Source: Megalobrama amblycephala
Taxonomy: Eukaryota > Chordata > Actinopteri > Cypriniformes > Xenocyprididae
DNA: 64,000 bases
NCBI RefSeq assembly: GCF_018812025.1
Contig: NC_063045.1
Span: 50,584,129 to 50,648,128, forward strand
Direction of reading: 5' to 3'
The position numbers and the translations under genes were made by a program. Within the stretch, counting starts at the first letter, position 1; the number at the start of each line of letters is the position of its first letter. This document shows positions 1-11,813 of this stretch, one piece after another. The notes below the pieces were generated by a model, which had not been told where the DNA came from, searched no databases, and was given only the letters and a program-made list of their open reading frames with translations.

Positions 1-176
1 GGATTGGCTCCAAAAGCAGTTGTATCATCCCCAGCCCCCTACTCTGGAGTGGTACACGCTGTGGACAGAAGTGTTCCTCAGAGGCATGCGGGGAAACCTC
101 TTCCCAATGCGTTTGAAAATTCATCATTCAAGAATCACAACAGACTCAGGCAAGTCCACAAACGTACTTTATGCAA
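1..176 (+). CDS. jhy: jhy coding exon (partial at left edge)
   Basis: Frame 1 is open from base 1 and reads GLAPKAVV...TLCK, rich in S, P, H and R. It is cut by the window edge on the left. The donor GTATGC follows base 176 and leaves two bases (AA) that combine with the first G of the next exon to make AAG (Lys). The frame stays open downstream into the intron to 285, but the phase match with the exon at 3354 argues for splicing here. Confidence 0.75.
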
Positions 177-3100
177 GTATGCCAACATGAACCCACAGTA
201 TTTAGTATGGATGTTCATAGTATGTTCACACACTATGTTCTTAAGGCTGTGGTGTGTCATTTTTAGTCTTAATGTGGATGCTTGATGATGGTCATATTTT
301 GTTCTACCTGTTTATTTATTAAAATTAAATGCACAATATTTAAGATTTTTGGATTAAAATATCCAAAAACCACTAGAACAATTTTATATATTTTGTTGAC
401 TTATGTACTTACATTATCCTAAATATGGAATGTTTAAATCCAGACAAATAAGCAATTTTAACCAGGACACGGACCATGTCCGTGTGTCATCCATCAATGA
501 AATCATTCCAGTTTTATTTTGTAAAAACCATGGAAACACCAAAGACGCTTTAATATATTATGTGTTTTATTAGACAGGTGGGCAACTGTTCGTTTACATT
601 CATCGACAGAAAACTTATTATGTTATATAGCTCAACATAGTAAGTCTTATTGTTTAAATCTTGTTTTCTTGATTTACAGCAAGTACCATGTTTTACCATG
701 CCTAATATCGATCTAGCTTACTGCAGTATACAACGAGTGTCTCATAGCAGCTGCCGAGCGAACGCATTGTAGCATTGTAACAACTTTCAGCACACAAATG
801 TATCTAATATGATAAAACAGTGCTGCTTTACCCCACATACACTTGACCGGAAGAAGCGGAAGCGGTGATTGTGGCATAATAAAAGCTCCGCTGCTCTCGA
901 GACGTGTGTCGCGCTCGTCTCTCATTAGCAATCACTCCAGCGGCCTCATTTCTGCTTGCACAGCACTCAGCCCTGCTCTGCTTCATACTACAGTAATGTT
1001 AATAATCTCATTCATGAACATGATTTCTGCCTGAGTCCCATCCTGATTCTTTTCCACCGGCTGTAAACATGAAAACAACACCTCCCATGATTCCATGAAA
1101 TCAAGGCGTCAAGTGCCTTGGTTTTGAATAAGCAACCTCTAGCGGCAAAAATTTACATAGTGTGCCTTTAAAGCATTAAAGGGTTAGTTCATCCAAAAAT
1201 GAAAGTAATGTCATTTGTTACTCACCCTCATGCCGTTCCACACCCGTAAGACCTTCGTTAATCTTCAGAACACAAATTAAGATAATTTTGTTGAAATCCG
1301 ATGGCTCAGTGAGGCCTGCATAGCCAGCAATGACATTTCCTCTCTCAAGATCCATTAATGTACTAAAAACATATTTAAATCAGTTCATGTGAGTACAGTG
1401 GTTCAATATTAATATTCTAAAGCGACGAGAATACTTTTGGTGCGCCATAAAAAACAAAATAATGACTTACATGGTGATGGCTGATTTCAAAACACTGCTT
1501 CAGGAAGCTTCGGAGCGTTATGAATCTTTTGTGTTGAATCAGCGGTTCGGAGCACCAAAGTCACGTGATTTCAGCAGTTTGGTGGTTTGACACGAGATCT
1601 GAATCATGATTCGACACAAAAGATTCATAACGCTCTGAAGCTTAATGAAGCAGTGTTTTGAAATCGGCTATCACTATATAATTCGTTATTTTGTTTTTTT
1701 GGCGCACACAAAAATATTCTCGTCGTTTTATAATATTAATATTGAACCACTGTACTCACATGAACTGATTTAAATATGTTTTTAGTACATAAATGGTTCT
1801 CGAGAGAGGAAATGTCATTGCTGGCTATGCAGGCCTCACGGAGCCATCGGATTTCAACAAAAATATCTTAATTTGTGTTCCGAAGATGAACGAAGGTCTT
1901 ATGGGTGTGGAACGGCATGAGGGTGAGTAATAAGTGACATTATTTTCATTTTTAGGTGAATTGACCCTTTAAATTTGCTTTGCATTTTTTTTGTGAGCAG
2001 CATTAATTAAAAAAAAGTCAGGGTGATACAACTGTTGTGATGTCACAATGAAGAAAAAGACTTACCATAAATTATTAAGAAGAAGTCCTTAAGTATTCTA
2101 GCATGATCTTTTATTATTATTTCTTAGAAAAAAAAACATTTTAACAAAATGGCTTCATACCAACAAAACCTTTTCAAAAAAATAAAATAAAACAGGAAAT
2201 TATATCTCTGAGAGGACCACTGCAGACCCTCATGAGTGTGATCTCTTAAAATATCCTATAAATGTACCTTTTTATGAGAAGTCATGTTTAGATAGTATAT
2301 TTTCTATAAAAAAAAGAATGTGTTTATTATTTTTTAAAGGATCTTTACCTTGAACAGTATATTTAAAACATTGTATGTTTGAACAAATTGAAGACAGTGT
2401 TGGAAAACTATTCTTTTGAACTTTTTTTTTTTTTTGTCATTTTATTTATTTTTTGACATTGTTTTATTGTTTAGGCGAGACACCCCAGGTGAATAGGGTA
2501 AAAAAATTAACTAATAGATATCACCATACTTCCCCAGCTGATTGATTACATTAAAAATTGCAAACATTTTTTGTATTACAAGTTTTCTAAAATGTTATGT
2601 TTAAATATGCAAATGATGCATTATCTAATTAAATATGCGCTAATTTGCATACATTTCTAGAACAAAAATCTGAATATTGGATGAAGTCAGGTTCAAAATT
2701 TCATTTAATTTTTTGAACATATTACATTAAAAGGTTTTTACAGAAGGAATTTTGGATATCTCTTTATCACTCCATAAATCAGAATATACTATCAACAGCC
2801 AGAAAAAAAATAATTTTCACCATTTTTTTAGGAATAAAATGTTGTATAAAATCAAGCAAATTATATATCAACGAATCCCTCTGTAAAACCTTCAGAATAT
2901 AGATGGGAATAAAACTGTAAAGTTTGGTGTATATAAGTTCTGCTGAAGTAAAGATTTCTGACTCAGAGCAGGAGAAAAAATCTCATTTTGAGAAAATGGC
3001 CTTTAAAGATATTTACTGTAATTGAAATCTATAGAGCAAATAGATAAAGTGCTATAAAACATACATTTAAAAGTGTATTTTGGATGTTTTCTTTCCACCA

Positions 3101-6100
3101 GTCTGAAAAACACTTCATGAAAAGCCAAAAAGTGCAAAATCTCAAAATTGACAGGTCCCTGAAAAAACAGTGTTTTTGCCTGTAGTGTCTCCCCTTAATT
3201 TCATTTTGTGCCACTAATGCCATAGAAATTACACACTGCAGCTTTATCAAATAAATTCATTTTATTGGTGTTTTAATAATGAATTTAGAACATGCAATAT
3301 GCAAAACATGTTCCTAAGCCTTGGCATTGATGATGTGCTCCATGTTTCTGTAGGATACCAATGCTAAAATTGCCCACATCTCCTCAAGTGGAGGCCAGCC
3401 ACTATCCACCTGAGCTTTGGCCTAATGATGAGGAAAGCTTGGGACCCTTTGTGCCTCCAACACAGATCTCTGCTCCTTACACGGTGCTGCCCCCTATAGG
3501 CCGAGCTAATGGCAGCGACACAGAGCTCTGCTCGGATAGATCAGAGCAGCAGCTGAATTCAATCCACAGAAGCAGCTCAGAAGGTTACCTCTCACAAATG
3601 GAAAAACACAATCAGCTGAAGGCTAAAACAAATTATAAGGTGTGTATGTGTTTTTAGTTAATATTCAGTGAGCTTTGTGATAATGCATCATTTGTCTAGT
3701 ATGCCACTTTTAGCATCTTAAACCCTGAAACTGCTGAGCTGAAAACAGGGTTTTAAATACATTTAAAATATTTAAAAATATTAAAATATAATATTTTACT
3801 TTATAATATATAGATTTTTTTTTCATAATGTAAATAAATGAAATGATACTTTAATACATATTGAAATATTTTAGATTTTAGTAAAAGACAACACTGCAAA
3901 GGAGTCATTTTAAAACCCCCTGATTTAAACCCACATTGCGCAATTCTTGTAATAATTAGCACTGTATACAAAACAAATGGCGTAATACTACAACGTCCTG
4001 TTTATACTTAGTAACCATCTTTAAGTTGCCATGACAGTATCTCAATGGGGCCTGCTGCAGATGTAACGATTATTGTGTGGGCCGATTCAGACAGCAGGTT
4101 AATTGTATAAGTAATTGAAGACACTCTTAATTGCAATGAGATGATGATATAAGGCACAGTCACAAAGACGACATTGAAAAGCGTTAGAGGATAAGGTGAT
4201 TAAGCAGCACCCCCATCTGTGCGGACCAGGGCTGGTAAGATGGTGATTTGCATTTAATGATAGCCTCTTTGTCCTCTAGCACCTTGAGCTCTGCAGGAAA
4301 GTCCCTCTTAGGAGCAGACGTACTCAACAGCAACGTGCGACAGCCACAGATAGAATATTTAAGTTTACTCAACAGTTGTCCATTCAGTTGAAGGAATGTT
4401 AAAGGGATACTTCACATAAAAATCATTTATTTGTCCATGCAATGCAAGTCAATGGGGTCCAAAGCAATATTGGACCCCACTGACTTTCACTGTACGGACA
4501 AAAACGTTCACTACGCGGATTAAAAAAAATCACTGATATGTTTTTCAAAATATATTCCTTTGTGTTTTACAAAAGAAAGAAAGTCACACAGGTTTGAAAT
4601 ATAATAACAGAAGAACATAGATCAGTAAAGTGTTCAGTGCTGCATGAAGACGTCACAATTTAAGGGTCATTATGTCATGGAACACATCCACTTGATGCTG
4701 TGTCCGGATTATACGGTTCTTAGACCATAAAACAGATTGCTTTCCTGTGAGAAGCTTGCTCTCCTCACCTTGATGTGCCCGCCATCATGTCTCATAGGAT
4801 TATGGGATAAATTTGTAAAACAGCTAGTGTGGCAGCCCAAGGGGAAGCAGATCAGAGTGGAAAACAGCCATCCTGCAGTGTCCATGACCAATGGCTGAGT
4901 CCTGAGAACCTGAAGGAGCCTGACCTGATTAGCGCTTTTGTTTGCGGATTGTTGTATGAGTGCACCTTAAGATCAAGACTTTTTCTCACAGTATCTTTGC
5001 TGTTTATAACAGTCGTACCGATAATAAATAAATATTTATGCATTGCAAAATGTCTTCTCAGGCTTATACGCTGAAGGACTACAAAAGCATGCAACAAGAG
5101 GTGAAGCTTGGAGGTCTTGGACCAACAAACACAATACCAGAAGCTGTGGTAAATACTCACTTCAGAGTGTATAAAGACTTAAGCATCTGTCGATATTCAT
5201 AAATAATGTTGTTAAATCCGAATAATTTGCATGTGTGGAGTTGTACGAGAAAGACTCAATGGATAATTGGTGCTCTCTTTGTTGAATATTGATTTAGCTA
5301 ATCCCTAATTGCTACATCCAATTGTCAAGTACGGCCGTGTCTCAGTAACCCCTTCTTTTCATTTCCTCATGAATTTAAAAGACTTCACAACTGAACACAA
5401 TGGATATGGACCAACTAATCTAATGAGCATAGCTCTCAAAAAGCAAAGAGAGACATTTTCCAGCTCGGCTGATGTAAAATGTTTATGTGAAATAACTGTT
5501 TTTGCACCGCTCACAGCCTGGGGGAGGTGTTAACGCTGATTCTGGAGGGATGATGAGTTTTATTTGCTGCTGTTGAGTAGCTACATGGATGGATGTACAA
5601 AGAAACAGAGGGGCCTTAGGGGAGAAATGGCTTAGGTAATTAAAGCTCCCTTTTGTAATCTTGCTGCTCTTTCTTTCACTGCTGTCAGGCAGAGAAAATT
5701 AGACGACAGAAGCTGTATTCAAATGTGATCCGCGAACAGAACAAGAAGATAAGTAGGATTCCCTCTCTGTCGGCCAAGGACCCAGTGGGCAGTGATGACA
5801 AGGACATCGTTCCCAGGAGGAAGGTATAGGAGAATCTCATTCTGAAAACATGAGCTTTACTTAATCCGTAAATCATATATCTTACATCCAGAGTGGTTTA
5901 CATGTGTATATGTCATTATTTATTTATTGTTCATATATTTATATTTAAAGCTGCAGTCCGTAACTTTTTTTGTTTAAAAATTATCCAAAAAAAAGTACAT
6001 AACCAGCCAGTGTTCAAAACTATCTCCTTACCATACCCCGATTTCCAACGGTAAGCTTGTAATAATGGTTTATAATAAAATCGGTACTGGTGGGTTTTCG

Positions 6101-8929
6101 CGGGAAATTCGAGCATGCAGCCGTTCGTCTTTGCGTCATTACGTCACGTCTGTTTACATAAAGAAGGAGTCCCAGCTAGTTGGCTATATGGCATGTGAGG
6201 ATGCTGCAGGTGATGGATCATTTATTGCCTTTTCTCATAGCAGCTGGAATAATTTAACTTATCATTTTGATGGCGGATTGTAATTGAGAAAGGTCCACAT
6301 GACAATCATCAGTGACAACTGGAGATTCACCCGTAGTCAAAAGCAAAAGACTTCGGACTGCATTGAAATCTAATCTAAATTGAAATCTACAGGTAACGCT
6401 AATACACACTAAATACACAATCACGCAATGCTGATGTTGTTAACATTAACAATTTGAGAATAAAGTATAACAGTAATAATAATTTGCACGGCTTGATGTG
6501 ATCTGAGCTAAGCGATCGTTGGATTTAATCACCATTGGCAGCACGATTTATTGTAATGCTTTTTTTCTTAGTTTGCTACTTTCTTGTTCAGATGACATTT
6601 TCTGGTGAAAATTCTTAATTTGGTCATACTTCCAAGACGCAGAATCTGTGATTCCGAAGTACAGTATCCACACCGATGTGGTGACTGACAGCAAACATTA
6701 GATTCATCTGTGCTGAGGACACATGCTGATGCACAACCCATGTAAAGATGATAATTCTGCAAATAACTGCAATTGCAGGTTTCAAACAAAGTTGACGACA
6801 AAGAGGCAAAACTTACAGACTGCAGCTTTAAATTGTGGCCATAACCTTCATGTGGATATATATATATATATATATTAGTACTGTGCAAAAGTCTTAGGCA
6901 TGTCAGTATTTTCACCCCCCAAAAAAAGTTTTAAGCCAGTTATTTATATCTTTTGCTGTAGTGTGTCAATAGGAAATATCCGTTCACATTTCCAAACATT
7001 CATTTTGCCATTAATTGTAATAATCCAGTGAGATTTTTGAATACACAATAAGACTGATAATAGCTGGTGCTCCACATGGAGATCAGAGCTCACCATCATC
7101 AAATCCGTCTGTGATTACATGAAGAAACATATGAAACTGAGACAAACCAAATCCAGAAGAACTGTGGCCATGTCTCCAAGAGATTTTAAGAAACCTGCCT
7201 CCAAAGCTACCTGAAAAATGATGCCCAAGTGTACCTGGACAAGAGCTGTTTTAAATGCAAAGGGTGGTCACACAAAATATTGTTTTGATTTAGTTAAAGG
7301 TGCCCAAGAACGTTCTTTCACAAGATGTAATATAAGTCTAAGGTGTCTCCTGAATGTGTCTGTGAAGTATCAGCTCAAAATACCCCATAGATTTTTTTTA
7401 ATTTGGGGCATCATTAACAATGCACTGATTTACACTCGGCGCCACCCCCTTAAATCGCGTGCTCCCTGCCACACGAGCTCTCAACTATATTACAGCGCAT
7501 TTACAAAGTTCACACAGCTAATATAACCCTCAAATGGATCTTTACAAGATGTTCGTCATGCATGCTTTGAATTATGTGAGTAAAGTATTTATTTGGATGT
7601 TAAAGTTTTATTCTGAGTGAATTTGAGGCTGTCCTCCGTGGCTAACGGCTAATGCTACACTGTTGGAGAGATTTATAAAGAATAAAGTTGTGTTTATGCA
7701 TTATACAGACTGCAAGTGTTTAAAAAATGAAAATAGCGACGGCTCTTGTCTCCGTGAATACAGTAAGAAACGATGGTAACTTTAACCACATTTAACAGTA
7801 CATTAGCAACATGCTAACGAAACTTTTAGAAAGACAATTTACAAATATCAGTAAAAATATCATGCTATCATGGATTATGTCAGTTATTATTGCTCCATCT
7901 GCCTTTTTTCGCTATTGTTCTTGTTTGCTTACCTAGTCTGATGATTCGGCTGTGTGCAGCTCCAGACGTTAACTGGCTGCCCTTGTCTAATGTCTTTTAT
8001 AATGTTGGGAACATCATGGGCTGGCATTATGCAAATATTGGGGCGTACACCCCGACTGTTACGTAACAGTCGGTGTTATGTTGAGATTCGCCTGTTCTTC
8101 GGAGGTCGTTTAAACAAATGAGATTTATATAAGAAGGAGGAAACAATGGGGTTTGAGACTCACTGTATGTCATTTCCATGTACTGAACTCTTGTTATTTA
8201 ACTATGCCAAGGTAAATTCAATTTTTGAATCAAGGGCACCTTTAATATAAGTTAATTGATAAATAAAATCTATTTATAACAGTATTTTTTAAAAACATCC
8301 TCACTTTACAGCATTTTTACACAAGTGCCTAAAACTCTTCACAGTACTGTATCTTTGCAGGCAGGTTTCTTCAAGCATCTTGGAGACACGGCCACAGTTC
8401 TCCTGGATTTAGTTTGTCTCAGTTTCATCTGTCTCTTCATGTAATCACAGACGGATTCGATGATGGTGAGATCAGATCACTGTGTGGAGCACTGGCTGTT
8501 ATCAGTCTTATTGTGTATTCAAAAATCTCACTGGATTATTACAATTAATGGCAAAATGAATGTTTGGAAATGTGAATGGATATTTCCTATTGACACCCTA
8601 CAGCAAAAGATATAAATAACTGGCTTAAAAACTTTTTTGGGGGGTGAAAATACTGACGTGCCTAAGACTTTTGCACAGTACTGTGTATGTGTATAATATT
8701 TGAATTCAATCTCAAATCATTTTTGCAATTTTATTTTGACCAGGCTTTAGAATATGCCAAAACTATTGCAAAGCCCAAACCCCCTCCAAAGTCAAAGGAC
8801 AGACCCAGAGAGCAGCCCCAATATCTGCAGGAAACGGACCCGATCCATCTGGCCACTCTGGAGATGTTGAGACGGCACGAGGATGAGAAACGTGCCGTGG
8901 CTCGCTTCAGAACCATTCATGCCGTTTAA
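1..8929 (+). CDS. jhy: Jhy protein homologue (junctional hydrocephalus, C11orf63-like), 3' part of gene, five exons
   Basis: The coding exons join in frame as 1-176, 3354-3639, 5062-5148, 5689-5823 and 8744-8929, giving the last 289 residues and a TAA stop. All junctions have GT donors and AG acceptors, with phase 2 at the first join and phase 0 at the others. Recognisable family features are the YTLKDYK and EVKLGGLGP segments in the third exon, a basic segment rich in K, R and Q in the fourth, and the ALEYAKTI...PQYL...LATLEMLRRHE tail in the last, which matches the C-terminus of vertebrate JHY as I know it. JHY has no known catalytic domain; the mouse gene is needed for normal ependymal cilia and brain ventricle development. 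The human protein is about 780 aa, so more than half of the gene lies left of the window. Its neighbour bsx, convergent on the other strand, is also the neighbour of human JHY, which supports the call. Confidence 0.92.
177..3353 (+). other. jhy intron with palindromic and TTAA-type repeat remnants
   Basis: No coding potential is apparent. A MITE-like palindrome occupies 1178-1972. Just before it, 1145-1177 ends in a GTGCCTTTAAA motif that resembles the end of a TTAA-flanked fish repeat. The stretch 2000-3350 is AT-rich and unremarkable, apart from a terminus-like ACACTGCAGCTTTA near 3233-3246 that resembles the end of the element at 5949-6827. Confidence 0.6.
1178..1972. repeat. Long palindromic MITE (about 795 bp) in jhy intron
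   Basis: The left arm begins AAAGGGTTAGTTCATCC and the right arm ends in its near complement GGTGAATTGACCCTTT. Complementarity continues almost to the centre: the block near 1505-1540 (GGAGCGTTATGAATC) pairs with 1620-1645. The element is therefore a nearly perfect hairpin of about 350-bp arms. The same family recurs at 23803-24302, with related ends at 43936-44162 and 52259-52900. Non-autonomous palindromic DNA elements of this look are common in cyprinids. Confidence 0.8.
3354..3639 (+). CDS. jhy: jhy coding exon
   Basis: A pyrimidine-rich tract ends in TAG at 3351-3353. The exon encodes IPMLKLPTSPQVEASH... and ends at TNYK before the donor GTGTGT. It is proline- and serine-rich, as expected for a disordered middle part of JHY. 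The in-frame ATG at 3361 is an internal methionine and not a start. Confidence 0.85.
3640..5061 (+). other. jhy intron
   Basis: AT-rich intronic sequence. A fragment of the palindromic MITE family starts near 4400 (AAAGGGATACTTCAC) and includes the GTCAATGGGGTCC block. An octamer-like ATTTGCAT lies at 4247-4254. No other structure was seen. Confidence 0.5.
5062..5148 (+). CDS. jhy: jhy coding exon with the EVKLGGLGP motif
   Basis: This 29-codon exon lies between TCTTCTCAG and GTAAAT and is phase 0 on both sides. It encodes AYTLKDYKSMQQEV followed by KLGGLGP. This is the most recognisable block of the family and is retained between fish and mammals. Confidence 0.9.
5149..5688 (+). other. jhy intron, no recognised element
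   Basis: 540 bases of low-complexity-free intron. I see no repeat, RNA gene or reading frame that can be supported. Confidence 0.5.
5689..5823 (+). CDS. jhy: jhy coding exon, basic helical segment
   Basis: This 45-codon exon lies between TGCTGTCAG and GTATAG and is phase 0 on both sides. It begins AEKIRRQKLYSNVIREQNKK and ends IVPRRK. The charged heptad-like spacing suggests a helical or coiled-coil segment, which is an inference. Confidence 0.9.
5949..6827. mobile_element. TTAA-flanked inverted-repeat element (family AGCTGCAGTC), 879 bp
   Basis: The left end TTAA-AGCTGCAGTCCGTAA at 5945 and the right end ACAGACTGCAGCT-TTAA at 6831 are inverted copies with TTAA on both sides, as expected for a piggyBac-like target site. 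No transposase frame is present, so it is non-autonomous. It lies in the last jhy intron. Confidence 0.7.
7070..7285 (+). pseudogene. Tc1-type transposase C-terminal remnant
   Basis: The reading is broken by frameshifts and a stop between CDYMKKHMKLRQTKS (about 7110-7155) and the terminal AKGGHTKY (to about 7282). These segments correspond to the DYMKRQM and KAKGGHTKY parts at the end of Tc1 transposases. The DDE catalytic core is absent. It cannot make an active enzyme. Confidence 0.7.
7298..8241. mobile_element. TTAA-flanked inverted-repeat element (family AGGTGCC), copy 1
   Basis: TTAA at 7294-7297 is followed by AGGTGCCCAAGAACG; the other end is GGGCACCT followed by TTAA at 8242-8245. 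Its length is 944 bp. Copies with the same interior, such as the CAGCTAATATAACCCTC block and the CTGTTACGTAACAGTC palindrome, are at 38051-39008 and 55640-56584. No intact transposase frame is present. The insertion interrupts a Tc1 element, so it is younger than that element. Confidence 0.8.
8744..8929 (+). CDS. jhy: jhy terminal coding exon
   Basis: The acceptor TTTTGACCAG is followed by 61 codons and TAA. The exon starts ALEYAKTIAKPKPPPK and ends RAVARFRTIHAV. The inverted arm of a Tc1-type element ends only about 60 bases upstream, so the polypyrimidine tract and branch region of this exon fall in the short gap between element and exon. I saw no clear AATAAA in the next 300 bases, so the 3' end is not placed. 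Confidence 0.92.
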   Translation, partial: ALEYAKTIAKPKPPPKSKDRPREQPQYLQETDPIHLATLEMLRRHEDEKRAVARFRTIHAV

Positions 8930-11571
8930 CCAAAAGCCTTTATTTACTAAGAAGCAACACGCATACATGAGTTCTGTTAATTGCACTTCTATATAATCCT
9001 TATTTTTCCTTGCTTTAACTTTGTGTGTTGTATATATACCTGATACTTCTTGTAATCCTGCTCATTTGCAAAGCACTGAAAGCGGAACAGGTGTGTAGCA
9101 CATACTGATTCCAAAAACAATTTTTTTTTCGATATAAAGAAATCTGGAGTGACATGCTGTGGGGTTTTGTTGCTTGGCTTTGCATTATCCTGCTATTTTC
9201 CCCTTGTTTCAATAGGTCTGTGCACAAGAGCACCAATCTCTTCAAGCACACCTGGATGCACCATTAACCCAGTGTAACGTGCCGTTTTCTGTCAGTTCCC
9301 GGCTATTAGTCTGATTATATCCACTTTCGCCTGCCCTTTTCTTTCACCGAGAGAAAAAAATAGGTCAAATAAGGATGACACTTTGAAGCCTCCCTTATTA
9401 GAGCCCACAAACTTGTTTTCTGTATTTTAAAGTGATAATTTTCCCCCTAAAACAAGCTCAAGCACCTATTTCTTTAATGGAAGCTTTAGATCGTTATCAA
9501 AGAGCTATTTACTCCTATGTAATATTTTAATTAGATTATAGCCTCTATTTAACCCATCATGTCTGCTTTGATACTCTGTGTTTTCAGTGTTAAGCCTCAG
9601 AGGCGAGGCTAATAAATGCTGGACCTTTTGAATTAATGAGAAATGTTGCCTTTCCAGACCGACTCTCTTTGCATCTTTTTTCTCTCTCTCTCTCTGTTTC
9701 CTGCCATTGAAATCAGTTAATTGAAGGGGTCTCTCTCAACCGCACATGAAGGAGGTTGAATTAGCATCCCTTTTTACGGATTGGGAGACTGAGGCAGGCT
9801 TTGATCTGTGGACAGTGCTGAAGGAGGCGGCAGGCCCCTGAAAATGAGCTGATGGCTCTGCTATTAGAGCAACATGCAGATGCGTCCATGTGTTGCAAAA
9901 CGCTTAATCTTTTAATTGATCACCTTCCGCACGGCCTATTCTCTTGCAGTGTTTTATTTTCCCCTGCTAAATCAGAATCACGTTTTGAAAACGACATGAA
10001 TCGCTTTTCAAAGGATGGAAGTGTGCCACATACCCTGTTAGTTTTTTTTTTATAAGGCCTGTTGCCGTAAACACTATGAATGCAAGGAACCCCTTGCAAC
10101 ACGTGTTAACATTGTAGATATTTCATTTAAATGTTTCAGCTTTAGATTTTTTTTTCTAATATAAATTCATATTTGGTTATTTTAGAACACATGTTGAGTC
10201 ATAAAGTAGCCTATGCTTTTAGAGGAGTATACATTTTTTTAACAAAACTGGGGAGTGAATTATGGAGAGTTTGTGTGGGTATGGCCTCCCTAATCAAGAC
10301 CTACCGCCCTTCAAAAAAGGACAAAAAGATAGGCCTATATATCACAATATTTTTTACACATAGTGTAAGTATATATCCATGTCAGCGGCGTTTTTAAATT
10401 TCGGTAAATACAAAAGTTAAATTGCGCCAAATGTAGCCTAAGCTATACACTCGCGAACAGAAATCGGCTTTGAGGTAACCATAGCAACAGCTTGAGCTAT
10501 CGCTGTATCGGACGGTAGCCTACTGTATTTTTTTTTTTTTAATCACGTTATTATCCACCTTATTTTGCAACGCGGAAGTGCGAATTCATGTGCGAGACTT
10601 CCGATTCGCGCCCAAAGGTAGCCTATCTAGAAGAATAACCTGTATTTGCGCTACAAATCGGAGTGTTATGATTATGAAATTAAAATATTATGATGATAAT
10701 AATTAAAAGTTTGCAATATAAAGCAGCATAACGGACAGTTTTTGTACAGGTAAAATAAATGAAAGCGAATGACACCGGAAGCCACCAGACACATTCAAGC
10801 TACAAATGACCTCGCCCGCTCTTTCGTGAAAAACAAGGTGGGTAGATTCAAACATCTTTAGTGTTGTAAAACAATTGACGGTTAGACAACTGCGCTACAA
10901 ACACTGAAATGTGAAAATTACAGACAGACAGTATTGTTAAACGAACAATTCCCTCACTGAAACTAAACTGCAAAAAGTAGGCTACACTGTTATGTAATAA
11001 AATAAAGTCTTTTTGTAAACGCTTAAAACTGAAGCGACCATAACAGAAGTGAGTCAGAGGCATTATAAAACTGAATTTAACATTTCATAGGTGAAGGAAT
11101 AGCCTACAATGTGAGTTTACAAAGGACAAATTGGTGTCTATCGGTTGTCCAAGAACAATTCCAATATTCTCACCCCAAACCCATAATATCAAATCTGCTC
11201 ATCGTACATTCAGGCTCAGATCTCTGCTGCACGGTTGAGCTCAATGCAGGGATTTATTCCGTTAAAAACATGAAGCACTGAGCACATAGGCTATAAAGTG
11301 AGTCAGTCCCATTATTTATTTTTATTTACGTATTAAGTTTGTATAAATAATAAAGAAAAGCTTAATCAATAATAGCCTACATGAGAAAAGAGCAGTGCTA
11401 AATCTGGCAATTTGTTGCTATGATGCAAGCAGTTGTTTATTGACAAATCGATTGATTTTATTCCATGCGCTTTCTATTTATTTTTATTTGGCCAATATTA
11501 CTCTTATTTAGTGACTTAATGTTATTATTACTGTTGTTATGTAGCCTAATAACCAGGGTCATTCGTTACTA

Positions 11572-11813
11572 TACACTTAAAAATAAAGTTTCCAAAAGGG
11601 GGTTTTCTCAGCGATGAAGAATCATTGGTTCCCCAAAGAACCTTTCTTAAAAGAACCATTTTTTTTTTCTCTCTCAGTGTGAACAACATTTTAATAATCT
11701 AAAGACTTATATTCCACAGTAAAGAACCTTTTGTGTAATGGAAAGATTCCATGGATGTTAAAGGTTCTTCATGGAACCATCGATGACAATAAAAACCTTT
11801 ATTTTTAAGAGTG
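11572..11813. repeat. MITE with ends CACTTAAAAATAAAG
   Basis: The left end CACTTAAAAATAAAGTT and the right end CCTTTATTTTTAAGAGTG are inverted copies. Internal GGTTCC/AAAGAACC words pair with AAGGTTCTTCATGGAACC. It is about 240 bp with no coding potential. Confidence 0.65.

Larger units (their letters stand above)
6876..8682. mobile_element. Rearranged Tc1/mariner element with decayed transposase end, flanked by a second inverted copy
   Basis: The outer ends are TACTGTGCAAAAGTCTTAGG at about 6876 and its complement ending at about 8682. Inverted similarity runs about 325 bp inwards (6876-7202 against 8357-8682). The left part carries the decayed 3' end of a Tc1 transposase: CDYMKKHMKLRQ near 7110, then VLNAKGGHTKY at 7250-7282, which matches the usual KAKGG.TKY C-terminus. 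Frameshifts and stops interrupt it. A normal Tc1 3' end (CACAGTACTGTA) occurs at about 8337-8349, directly followed by the inverted copy. A TTAA-type element at 7298-8241 is nested inside. Confidence 0.8.

Noticed and set aside
10760..10840. Short exon-like stretch before a GTGGGT donor-like site
   Set aside because: The possible frame stops before the donor and no matching acceptor or family similarity was found.
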